Assembly (NCBI RefSeq): GCF_024323335.1
Contig: NC_066581.1
Span: 37,199,199 to 37,263,198 of the forward strand
Origin: Lathyrus oleraceus
Lineage: Eukaryota > Streptophyta > Magnoliopsida > Fabales > Fabaceae
DNA: 64,000 nt
Direction of reading: 5' to 3'
In this document: one piece after another, positions 35,901 to 47,000 of the stretch
Layout: each line of letters opens with the position of its first letter
Position numbering within the stretch: the first letter of the stretch is position 1
Notes under the pieces: model-generated
What the model saw: only the letters and a program-made list of their open reading frames with translations
Databases searched by the model: none
Told to the model about the DNA's origin: nothing
Made by a program: the position numbers and the translations under genes

Positions 35901-37433
35901 TATAGTCAACCATTTCAAGCAAGCTAGCATCCATTAGAATCAGCAGCAAATGAACTATCTAAAGCATATCATGGCATAGCAAATAATGAAGGTCGAAACC
36001 TTACTTGGTTTTGAAGAAAAGTGAGCTACAGTGATGTTTTTGATGATCTTCCTTGATACAGATGCCTTTTAAGCTCTACAATGATGGGATATTGAAGTGG
36101 TTTGGCTCAAAGGTGCATGGAACTTCCCAATCTTGATTTCACCATGGTAAGAGCTTGAAGCAAAACAGAACAAATCCCTCACTTCCAGTTGGTATTCTTC
36201 ACTTGGAAAGAGCTTGCAGTGGTGATGAAGGATGAAGGAAACAAGGGGAAACTCGAGGACTTTGGGAAATTTGGCAGAAAAAATCTCAAATGCAAAAGAT
36301 GCAAGTGTGAGAGAAAAACTGTTTTCTGAACTTGGTGGCTGCTGTCTAGGGTTGGAAATGCAGAAAATGAAGTTTAAATATGGTCTGCTTTTGGTCCTTT
36401 AATGATGTGTTAAGCTGGTTTATGCTAAATGATATGATTTGCAATTTTGCTAATTTGTACCAAAGTGGAATGGAGGGTGTGTTCATGGTCGAGTGGGCTT
36501 GTGAAATGGTTGTTCATGACATTTGCTAAGGCTGTTTTTTGTGTGCTGCAGACCTGCTGTACTTGATTTGTTCAAATGAAGCCAATTGCCAATTTTGTCC
36601 ATTTTGCATTTTGATTCAAAATGATGGGAAAATGGTGGTATGATGATGGTTTTAAGCTTTGAGCAAGTTTCAAATAGGATGTGAAACATTTCCCAATTGG
36701 CAAAATGATGAAAAAGTCCATAAATCAAAAAGTCAAAGTTTGGTCAAACTTTGATTTTAAATGCAAAAGGTCCAAAAATGCCATTTTGATTGGCAAGGTT
36801 TTAGGTCATGAAATTTATATTTTTGGAAAGAGGATGAAAAATGTGGTTTGTAGGAAAAAACCCCACCAAATTTGGCCTTATGGTTTGGGAGATATGGCCC
36901 TTTGAAGTTCACAAATTGATGAAAATGATTTGATCATATCTTGACAACCACACATGGGATTTTGATGTTCTAGGACTTTTTGAAAATGGGAAGACAAGAT
37001 CTTCAACTTTCATGTTGGGCAAAAATTCATTTGAAGCTTGTATCATGATGTAAGTTTAAGATCAAGAAGTTTCCATTTTTGGCAGTTGAAATTACAGGTC
37101 CACTTTCTATTTCTGGAAAATTTCTGATTGGCTTGATTTTCTTCCATAATGAGGTTGAACATGATAGATGAGGCTTATACAAGCATGAATGAACTCCTTC
37201 AAATCAATTCTATCCATCAAATCTCTGATTAAATCAACAGTTGACCAAGTTTGACTTTTCTAGGGTTTTGAATGATTGAACTTCTTCTGATGATTTCCAA
37301 ACCCTAATTCCTTGAGAACTTGACTTCAAATGATGTCTCAAGATGTATGAACCTTTGATTAATGATCATGGTGCCCAAATTCTGCAAGAATGGCCACCAT
37401 CCATTGCTTTGACTGACTGTTGACCATCTTTGA
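29942..37433 (-). repeat. Internal, truncated LTR of element A
   Basis: It starts TGTAGCGG like the other two A LTRs but stops 248 bp short of the end and joins gag sequence at 37434. The missing part is the first 248 bp of U3 on the element's strand. It contains AATAAA on the minus strand (30028-30033) and the hairpin at 30164-30179. It differs from both terminal LTRs at many sites where those two agree, for example GCAAAG at about 31061 and CCAAC at about 31487. Confidence 0.93.
30164..30179 (-). other. LTR hairpin, A version, internal LTR
   Basis: CCTAGG, TACT, CCTAGG, unchanged from the terminal LTRs. Confidence 0.6.
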
Positions 37434-38293
37434 TCCTTCTCTTCTAATGGTGGAGTGATTTGAGCTGCCAGCTCACGCCATCTCTGGGCGTACTCCTTGA
37501 ACGTCTCCTTGTCCTTTTGTGACATAGACCTGAGTTGATCTCTGTCAGGCGCCATGTCAACATTATATTTATATTGCTTGACGAAAGCTTCGCCAAGATC
37601 ATTGAAAGAGCGGATGTTGACGCTGTCTAGGCTCATGTACCAACGGAGAGCAGCACCAGACAAACTGTCTTGGAAATAGTGGATCAAGAGTTGATCGTTG
37701 TCGGTCTGCGTGGACATCTTTCTGGCATACATGACCAGATGTGCCAAAGGACAAGTGTTCCCTTTATACTTTTCAAAGTCTGGGACCTTGAATTTAACTG
37801 GTATCTTCACGCCGGGAACTAGACAAAGTTCGGCTGCTGACTTGCCGAAGAGATCTTTGCCTCTGAGAGTTCTCAATTCCTTTCTCAGCTCGAGGAATTG
37901 ATCGTTCATCGCATCCATTTTCTCGTGAACATCTGAGCCTTCAGAAGCCTCAGAGTGATAAATGGTGTCGTCTACCCTAGGCGTGGTATGCACGACAGGA
38001 GGAACAGGTATAGGGACCGGGCTAGATGCCGGCATTTGAGCAAATGTAGGAGCTGGCAGATCAGGCATAAAGCCAGGAGGCATCCCCCAAGGAAAACCGG
38101 GAGGCATAGCATTAGGCTGCTGGGCACTGACAGGCACCGATGAAGTAGCTATCTCAGATATAACGGTCCGCTGAATCGGAGTTGCTGGCTGAGGAGCTGG
38201 CTGATTCTGGGCAGCAAGAAGTTGCTCCATCAGAGCGCCAAGTCTGGCGACTTCATCCCTTAAACTCTGGTTCTCTTGTTCCAACTGCTCCAT
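37304..38293 (-). pseudogene. gag: Element A gag, copy 2, truncated and fused to LTR sequence
   Basis: The open frame of 329 residues starts at a Met followed by a heptad-like helix rich in Glu and Leu (residues 1-30). Then come a Gln/Pro linker, a Pro/Met-rich segment and the first part of the gag family domain (about 170-285). At 37434 gag stops at the duplication junction, and the last 40 or so residues are read from the internal LTR. The zinc knuckle, protease and everything beyond are absent. This copy shows the unbroken N-terminal frame that copy 1 has lost. A truncated Gag could in principle interfere with particle assembly, but nothing here shows that. Confidence 0.88.
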
Positions 38294-38589
38294 GATCCTT
38301 GCAGAGTTGACTCTCGTATAATACCGGTGAGTCAGCTTGTCTTCAAAATAAATGAAGATCAGGGTTAGAACCAGAAGACCAGAAAAATGGGTACCTGTTT
38401 ATGCAAGAATGATGCATGAAATGCTTGTGCAAATGCTTTGATTTTCAAGGAACCTTTAGGGTATTCATTTGCAATGTTTTGAATATTTAAACATTTTGAT
38501 TGTTCATGGAAAATATTTCATTCAAAATATTAAGACAAAGAAGTACAGCATTCTTTTAAATATTACAAAGAGGAAAGGTAAATGACATC
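38294..38589 (-). other. Spacer between ORF1 and gag, copy 2
   Basis: No gene or clear signal is visible. It is almost identical to 27180-27475. Confidence 0.7.
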
Positions 38590-40101
38590 CTATGGATCCC
38601 TATTAGCTCGGGATGCTGGAAGACGAGAAGTGTACAACTTCTTAATCTCCCTCTCATAGGCAGCTTCCATATCAGCTTTCTCCTTTGCAAGTTGATCATA
38701 CTTCCTTTTCCAGAATTTGGATGACTGAGGAAGCAGAGAAGTCCAAGTGTCGTTCGGATCGTCGATCACTCGGTGCTCGAGAAATTCAATCATATCATCT
38801 TTCTCCTTGAGCTGCTGCAGCAGTTCCTCTCTCTCGCGGATCCAGGCACGCGAAAGGTCTTCTTCTCTCAACTCCTCTACACGTTGGGTAGGGAGGGTTG
38901 AAGGCCCAGCCACATCCAACAGTGTAGGTCTCGGATGATCGTACGACATCAGGTAGGTGGCAGCCCTCTGTCTGACCCAAGAGGTGTACGGCTCCAAAGC
39001 AATGCAGTTCTTTGGACCCAATTCATTCCTACTCTTTATGCGAATATTGCGCCAAGCGCGGACAAATCTGGCTTTCAGGCCTTGGGGATCTTTACCCTCC
39101 TGAAAGAACACACCTTCTAACAGAATGTTATGGGGTTTATCCTTTAGGGGGAACCCAAGCTGACGACGTGCAAGCGTAGGGTTGTAGGTAATCCCACCAC
39201 ATGTACCAAGAAGAGGCACATTGGGGAATTCACCACAAGAATTAATGATCTGGACGGTATCATACACGCGATCATACCAGGTGATATCATCATTGGTGAG
39301 AGACATGAGTCTCTGAGACCACCGTAGACATCCCTTGTTCTCCTTGAAAGCAACTGTCTGCGGCAAGTGCGAAATAAACCACTTGTACAGCAGGGGTAAA
39401 CAGCAGACAATGACTCCTCCATTCTTCATATTCCTCAGATGCATGGAGACATAAGCATCACCCAACAAGGTCGGAACTGGATTAAGAACTGAAAAGATCC
39501 TAATAGCGTTCATGTCGACGAACTTGTCAAAGTTGGGAAACAGCACCAATCCATAGATGAGCAGTACGAATAGAGCCTCAAAGGCATCCTCACTCATGGC
39601 CTTCCCATAGAAAATGGCTTGAGCAATAAGGAACTCGGAGGGAAAACCCTGAATTCCGCCTTTGGTAGTAAGATTAGCTCTAATCAGATCTTCATCTATG
39701 TGCAACAAGCTGGAAATTTCTCGAGCAGATGGAATACTCTCTAAGCCACTGAACGGCACTTGATCCAGAATAGGAATCCCAATAAGGTGAGAGTATTCTT
39801 CCAAAGTTGGCAACAACTGGAAGTCCGGAAATAAGAAGCAATGATAGAGCGGATCATAGAACTGAGCAAGAGTGCTCATCAATCCCTCATCCACTTGAGT
39901 AGTCAGCAACGGCAGAAGCTTCCCATAGCGAGCTTTGAAACCCAAGGGATCTAATACATATGATGTCAGATTCCTTAACTCTTTTACATCAGGCTGCTTA
40001 AAGCTGTACTTCTTTGTATGCCTTTTTGGTCTTTCCATGTCTGAAAATTTTGCAAATAACCCTTTAAGTTCCTTGAAAATTTTCCCTTTTGATGATGACA
40101 T
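38590..40101 (-). CDS. Element A ORF1 protein, intact copy, unknown function
   Basis: This extra ORF lies between the leader and gag and is a hallmark of Ogre elements; its function is not known. From the Met at 40101 it gives 503 residues. An in-frame ATG 36 codons upstream (40209) exists, but that part matches non-coding leader in element B, so the later start is preferred. The N-terminal 350 or so residues form a conserved globular domain (blocks such as ARYGKLLPLL, FYDPLYHCFLFPDF and LTNDDITWYDRVYD). From memory it resembles the plant domain DUF7745, distantly like plant mobile domains. The C-terminus (about 400-490) is a charged coiled coil rich in Glu, Arg and Leu. No transmembrane segment is obvious. 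It is intact, whereas copy 1 is frameshifted. Confidence 0.85.
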   Translation of the reverse strand: MSSSKGKIFKELKGLFAKFSDMERPKRHTKKYSFKQPDVKELRNLTSYVLDPLGFKARYGKLLPLLTTQVDEGLMSTLAQFYDPLYHCFLFPDFQLLPTLEEYSHLIGIPILDQVPFSGLESIPSAREISSLLHIDEDLIRANLTTKGGIQGFPSEFLIAQAIFYGKAMSEDAFEALFVLLIYGLVLFPNFDKFVDMNAIRIFSVLNPVPTLLGDAYVSMHLRNMKNGGVIVCCLPLLYKWFISHLPQTVAFKENKGCLRWSQRLMSLTNDDITWYDRVYDTVQIINSCGEFPNVPLLGTCGGITYNPTLARRQLGFPLKDKPHNILLEGVFFQEGKDPQGLKARFVRAWRNIRIKSRNELGPKNCIALEPYTSWVRQRAATYLMSYDHPRPTLLDVAGPSTLPTQRVEELREEDLSRAWIREREELLQQLKEKDDMIEFLEHRVIDDPNDTWTSLLPQSSKFWKRKYDQLAKEKADMEAAYEREIKKLYTSRLPASRANRDP

Positions 40102-41020
40102 GAATGCGGATGAATGCGTGAATGTATGAATGCAACAAACACACTCAAGGATCAAGCAAAGCACACCAAACAAAGGTCGTGGGAAAGCTCTATGTATCCC
40201 TAATATCAATCATCCATTTTGGTGGATTTAGGTTTTCACCTTGTCGACACCCAAGTTCCATTGATATTAACGGTACGTGAACCGGTTTAGACATTCTTAA
40301 TATCAACCAGCCGCTTTGGTGGATTTTAGGTTTTTACACCTGATCCGGGATCCATTGATATTAACAATGCTTGAACGACTCAACCACGAATCACGGGTTT
40401 GTTGAGAGTCACGAGCATGGGGTCTCGGTTAAGAACCACCCAAAGGGAGTGTACTAGGGTTTAAACCTGCCAGACATGTTCTATCAGAGGTTCCCATAAT
40501 CATCGTTCCATCTTTCGAATATTTTCGGAGGAACGAATACTCGTATTCCAAGAATATTCTCAAGAGAAACTCTTATGAGTGTAGTATCGCGTAACAATCG
40601 TATCAGAACTGACATCTGAACGACCTCCGCACTACCGTCCTAAAAATAGGCCAAGATGGGTTTGGTAAACTAAGGTCCTTGGCTTCTGCGGAACATGATT
40701 GAAAGAATAATGCCTAACCACAAATAACTTGTGTGACATTATTAGTTCAACATGACCTCCACCAAGTGAATGGACTCGCAAGTCAACTGGCTAAGGACTA
40801 CTCCACACCAGTCGACAAGACTATGCCATTCTCCTATCCTAGAGTGCACTCGAGTTCGGGTATAGAACTCATCTCACAGATCACCAAAGCAAACAGCAAA
40901 TGTATATCAAGCAATTCACACATTACAATCAATACAGTCATCCCAAATTGTACAAAAATATGTCAGATAAAGAATAATAACATATATCACAACAAGGGTG
41001 AAAAGTAGGCAATACCACCA
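40102..41020 (-). other. Leader of element A, copy 2, with two long inverted repeats
   Basis: This matches 28984-29901. The inverted arms are at 40201-40210 with 40260-40269, and at 40297-40306 with 40355-40364, all perfect 10-mers. Differences from copy 1 lie between the arms or outside them. No gene is seen. Confidence 0.75.
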
Positions 41021-41054
41021 GGGATTCTGGGTTCGATCCCCAGTGGAGTCGCCA
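41021..41054 (-). promoter_or_regulatory. Primer-binding site beside the 5' LTR of element A
   Basis: Same 34-base tRNA-like 3' end as at 29902-29935, but the acceptor part is CAGTGGAGTCG plus CCA. From memory this matches plant tRNA-Arg exactly. Six bases separate it from the LTR. Confidence 0.82.
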
Positions 41055-41060
41055 CTTTTC

Positions 41061-44000
41061 TGTAGCGGTGTATTCGTCGCTATATGATCTATCGATTAAA
41101 CCATAAGCTAAGAGATACGTTGAAATTTTCGAGTCGCCACCGCACTTTTATTTATCCAAAGGATTGGCTAAAAAGCGAACAAAAGCCTAAGAAGTTTTAC
41201 ACGTAGAAAACTAATAAAAAGATCAGAGATTCTGGGTAAGGGGTAAATTACGCAATGGGAAGGTGTTAGGCACCCACTACGTCCTAGGTACTCCTAGGGA
41301 GCCCTTTTCACACTTGTTATGCTAAATTATTATTTGTTATGACAAAAAGATTGTGCAAACATGATTGGGATGGTGAGAAAAGAATATACAAGTTTTTTAT
41401 TTATTTTTGGGTTCGAACGGATGAACCCGTTGCCTACGTACCTTCCATCAAAGGTAAGGATCAGAACGCCGTAGTTCGGCTAAAAGATTTCCAAAAGTGG
41501 GTTAGGTTCAATTTTAAACACAAACCCTAGGTCTTACGTTATCCACGGGAGAACACTCAACCTTATACAAACAACAACGTCCACCATGTGAGAACAGCTT
41601 CAACTTGCCAGGGAGGGGTTAACCCTATAATAGGCGAGGAAGACTTACAATTCAATCACTAAAGACAGAAGGTGAGATTAACATCAACCACTAAGATAAA
41701 TCAAACCTATAGCTCATGTATGAAAACATTAACAATGGACAAAGCCAAAACAATTGAGTGAGTGAAGTTACTGATTATGATTATGAGAATGGAGTCAAAG
41801 TATGATTAAGATCAATTCAAATAAGTATTATGAAATGAAGTTTGAAAAAAAGTCAAGGACTTGAGTCCAGGTTTTTAGTTAGAAAACATGAAGATGTTTG
41901 CACAACACTTATGTCAAGTTTGAAAGATAAAGTGTGAAAAGGTTCTAAGACATAATGGATGATGAATGGATGAGGATTGTAAAACTTCTTAGAAGGTTCA
42001 CTTCTTGAAATCATATAGAAGATGATTCAAGTGTGTCCTTTGGAATAGCAATGGATAATAACAAACAAGCAAAACAAGCAAAAGCGGATATCGGATGCCA
42101 ATCAATGGTCTTATACCAATCTCCTAAAACAAAATGGGATATCAGAAGCCACTCTATGGACTTACACTAATCTCCACAGGCGAAGAAATAAAAGCGGATA
42201 CCGGATACCAATATATGGATTTACACCAGTCTCCTAAAACAGAACAGGATATCAGATGCCACTCAATGGTCTTACACCAATCTCCTCAAAAGAAAATAAA
42301 GATGAACCATGGAAATCAACTGCCAATCTATCTGGACTTAGGTTAACTCCACAGTATGCTCACAGGAAATCCAATGCCACATCACTGGGACTTACAATGG
42401 ATCCTCACATACAAGAACAAAAGCAACAATATGATCACAGGAATGCAAATGCCAACTTACAGGGACTTATAATTGCAACCTCTCACACAAACCAAACAGA
42501 TCAAATTATGATCACAGGATAACAGATGCCAACTTACAGGGACTTATAACTGTATCCTCACATACAAATCAGACGGATCAAATTATGATCACAGGATAAC
42601 AGATGCCAGCTTACAGGGACTTATAACTGTATCCTCACATACAAACAGATAAAACAAAAGATATGAGTGACCAATGAGGTCTTACACTCCATCCTTCCAT
42701 ATCACAGGAACAAATGCCAAGGCAATGGACTTACAATTGTCCTCAATGGGCAAATAACAATGATAGCATCACAAAAAGCAAATGAGATGATCATGCATTA
42801 ATGGCAATTGATGATGATGATAAATGCATAGCATGCAGGCAAACAAGTGCATATGAAGCAAATCAAACAATCAATGAATATCAAACAGCACACTCTATAG
42901 CCAAACAATGGGGGCTCACACAAGAGGGTTTGACTTTGAAAGTCCACTGTAATAGGTAAAGGTCGCTCTTAACCTGGCCATTGAGGGGCTCAGGTGAAGC
43001 AGATGAAAAGGAGATGAGGGGTGTGCCTCATTGCTTCTATCTCAAATCAGAGAGAGCATAAAAGAAAGTGTGGGAGTTCAGAAAGTAGGAACTCTCTCCA
43101 CATTATTGACTCGATTAAATCTTGGTTTTTATCTCATTGCTTCAACCATGTAATGGGAGCAATGAGAGGACACACTGAATAGTGGGGGATAGATTGCTTA
43201 TCCCTACCTTCCACCAATTGCCTTACTTGAAGGACTTTTCCTGCTTGGGACAAATATAAACAAACACACAGGCATTGCCTCTTAAGGAGGACTTCAGACA
43301 GTTTGCCCGGTCAAATAACAGACCGGGTCTCCAGACTACATGAAGAAGAAGTAATTATACCTCAAAGCAAATGCTAAAAAGCAAAGCAAGCAAGTTCAAA
43401 GAACTTAAGCAACTAAGGTACCTGAAAAAGTCAAACTCATTAGTAAACAAGTCAACAGTCAAAAGCAAAAGAAAATGAACCAATGGTCACACAGAGGGAC
43501 CAATTGTGCAAGGCACAAAGACTCAAGTATGAGTCACCTACAAAACAAGAGTTAGCATGTGGCAAACAATCAAATTCAATCACATTTGAGTGATCCTTAA
43601 AGCATGGGTGCTCAACCTGAAACAACAGCTCAATTGTAAGCTCAGAAGACCACTAGGACTAGCCTAGGGTCAAAGATGAAAGAAAAGGTCAAGGCAGCAA
43701 GCAGTGTTCAATCAAAGTCAAATTCAATCATGTAGGAAGCAAACACAATTGGATTCAAACTTCTATCATGCATCAAGGTCATTTCATATGCAAAAGAATG
43801 CAAAGCATAGCAAAGGAAGCATGCAAAAGTCAACAGCAAAGACTTCATTCAAAAGTCAACTCAAACATTCTCAAAAATCATGAAATAAATCACACTCAAT
43901 CCTAACATCTAACATAGCAAGCATGTCAAATTTCATGGCATTTGGATGAGAGGAAGGCAGTCAAGTAAAATCATGAAGCCGAATCAAATTCAAGTAAGCA

Positions 44001-47000
44001 TGGTGAAAGTCAACAAGCATGGGTCAACTTCAAAAAATCATATCAATTTGAAAACAGAAGAGAAATGAATGAGATTAACACCAATGCAAAGCTTGAGATG
44101 TCTAGTTATCACATATGAAATTTCAAGGTCATACAATAAGATATGAGAATTTCACAAAAGGTTTGGCAAGGCATAGCACAAAAAGTCAACAAATGACCAA
44201 GTATGGAAGAAAATTCTCAATTAAATGGAAAACAGCAAGATTAATTCCAAGAAAATTCATACATCAATTAGACATACAAGGGATCATTCATGCAAAATTG
44301 CAAGTGATTTGGATATAGGGAAGTGTGTGAACAAAAATTGTGAAAATGCATAATCATGGTATAGCACCAAATTCAACACATAACTTCAAAAATTCAAATC
44401 TCACAAACCACAAATGGGAAATGCACAAACTTTATATGGAAATGAAGGTCAATGTGTGTAGATTAACCACAAAAAATTTCAGGCTCAAAGGATATGACAT
44501 GAGTATTTCACAAAGAGAAAGGCACAAGGTATCATTTATGCACACATGTTGGAAAATCATTTATCATTTAAAATCCAGAACATGAAAAATTAATTAAAAT
44601 TCACCATAAAATTCTTGACACATTTGTGATCATGATGGAAAAAATTTCATAATTTTGGGAGTTAAAATGAATGAGAAATTAATTTGTGAAGATTGATGAA
44701 TAATTGAAGCAACATGAACAAAAGACATGAACTAATGGGTCAAACTAAAGTCAGCGCATGGCATTCTAGTAATTCTGCAGTCACTAATCAAAACTGCAGC
44801 GTTTTGGGCAAGGCAATTGAAATGTTTTCATTGGCTGCTGCCCAATGAAACAGTAAATTGGCCAATGAGCTTCAAAGCTCTGAGTTTCTAAAACCCTAAG
44901 GGTTTCTAACACAGCAAGGCTCATGTTTCAGCTTCCAAACACAAAAACAACCATCACACAACAGCAACATACATCCACAACCAACACAACCAAATATCAA
45001 TTCTGTGGATGCTGCAAGCAAGTTTAAAGGTTTCTCAAACAGCAGCAGGCATTGACAGCATTGGTATTCATCATCATGTTTCATTCATCAATTAAAACCA
45101 ACAGCAACATGTAGCAATAATCATACCATAAACCAGCACCCACGTCCAAATGCAACAAACAACAGCATGGTATAATTATGGACAAGGTGATTGGTTTAAA
45201 TAACAGCAGCAACAAACATCATTATCATGTTTCATCATCATCCACAAATAATCATGGCATGTTAAGCAACGATCATGGACAAACAACATCCAGCAGACAG
45301 CATGGCTTGGCAAACAGCATCATCATCGAACCAAACACACAAGCATATCATAATCAGTAAGCACGACCATGCAACACCAAGCAATCATGTAACAGCATGG
45401 CCATTCTCAATTATGCAACATCAAAACACAGTAAACCAAACACATATCATATGAATTTCTGGACAGGTAGCAAGACAGCAGTAGGGTATACATGTAGTTA
45501 CCAACATCCACACCAAAACATACCACATAGCATGGAAATAACTGTCAGGGTATTGGTTTTCAAAAAAAAAAAAAACTACAGCAACAACCATCATCATGTT
45601 AGCATTATAAACAAACATTAAGCAACAGCATAGTATGGGTAATGTTCCTACTGCACCCAAACAACAGCATATAACATGTTTCACAAGGATTTTCAGGACA
45701 GCTTAAGGTTTTATAGCAAGGCACTATCTTCATGTTGCTAACAATCATCAAAGACCAGCTTTATACACCAACAGACAAATGGCAGCCAACATACATGAGT
45801 TAGTTTTTCTGGAAAAAAATACAGGGTTTAACATGGCAGGGCATAATCAACATGGCTCTCAAATGCAATCAACATGGTAACTTCATGCAAGTTCAACATC
45901 CTAGAACACACTTTAAAACGAGCCACACAATAACAAGGCAATGGAGTTCAGACAGCATCATGTTCATTATTTGAATCAATCAACACATGAGCAAAAGCAC
46001 ATAGCAGCATAGCATTCAGCATTCAAATGCAATTCATGAGGTTTTTCTAAACTGCAGTAAAGTTTTATCATGGCAAAGGCATAGCACAAAAGCAGCATAC
46101 AAACTCGACCAACAATTTCAACAGCATACAACCATCATTATCATTCAACAGCAAACCAAGCAAAAGCACATAGGTAGCATGGCATATGTACAGCATCATG
46201 CAGCTTTTAAACAACAGCACCAAACAAATTTTAAACAAAATTCAAGGATAAGCTGGGCAGAGTTAGGTTTCGAAACAGCATGGGATTTCTGGACAGCTCA
46301 TGATAACAGCAACATTGGCATTGCAGTAGGTCCATACATTCATGTTCATTAACCAATAAAACTCAAACAGCCACATGAACATCACATGATAATACACTCA
46401 TGAGGTTTATGCAACATATAACACACAGCAACCAAAACATAGGCTGGATTTTTGGAAACAGTATGAGGGTTTGGCTTATGTAGCAACACAAAAACTCTAA
46501 CAGCATTTCACAGCATACAATCATGTAATAACAACATCCCCCAGCCATATGGATTTATAGACAGCTGAAAATAGCAAAACAACAGCAGGATATGCATTCT
46601 CAAGCAATCAAAGCAATTGAAATCTCAACATAGCATACAAACAAACATGGCAATGATGAACATCTAAACAGCAACACAACCATACAACATTCAGGCAAAA
46701 TTCTGGACAGGACAAGTATTTTAGAAACAACAGCATTTTAACAAAAATCATGGCCATGACATATCCTCATTTAGCAGCTTCAATCAACAGCAAACACACA
46801 TTTTAACCCTGTGGAAATCTGGACAGAATTAGGGTTTTAATGCAACAGTATCCATCAAGTTCATGCAACATCATCATGAACCAACATGCCTAAAAAATGA
46901 AACCAAGCATGCCAATAGCTTCATCAAGCATCAAACAACAAGAATGTGGTATCATATTTCATTAACTCGTCATGTCCAAGCCAATTCGAAGAAAAATACA

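Larger units (their letters stand above)
26320..37433. repeat. Direct tandem duplication inside element A, copy 1
   Basis: This 11.1-kb unit runs from a point within gag to a point 248 bp short of the LTR end. It is repeated at once as 37434-48570. The two copies differ by scattered substitutions and mostly one-base homopolymer indels. At the junction the LTR sequence ending CATCTTTGA meets gag sequence starting TCCTTCTC. I see no shared bases at the join, which suggests end joining rather than homologous recombination. Confidence 0.92.
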
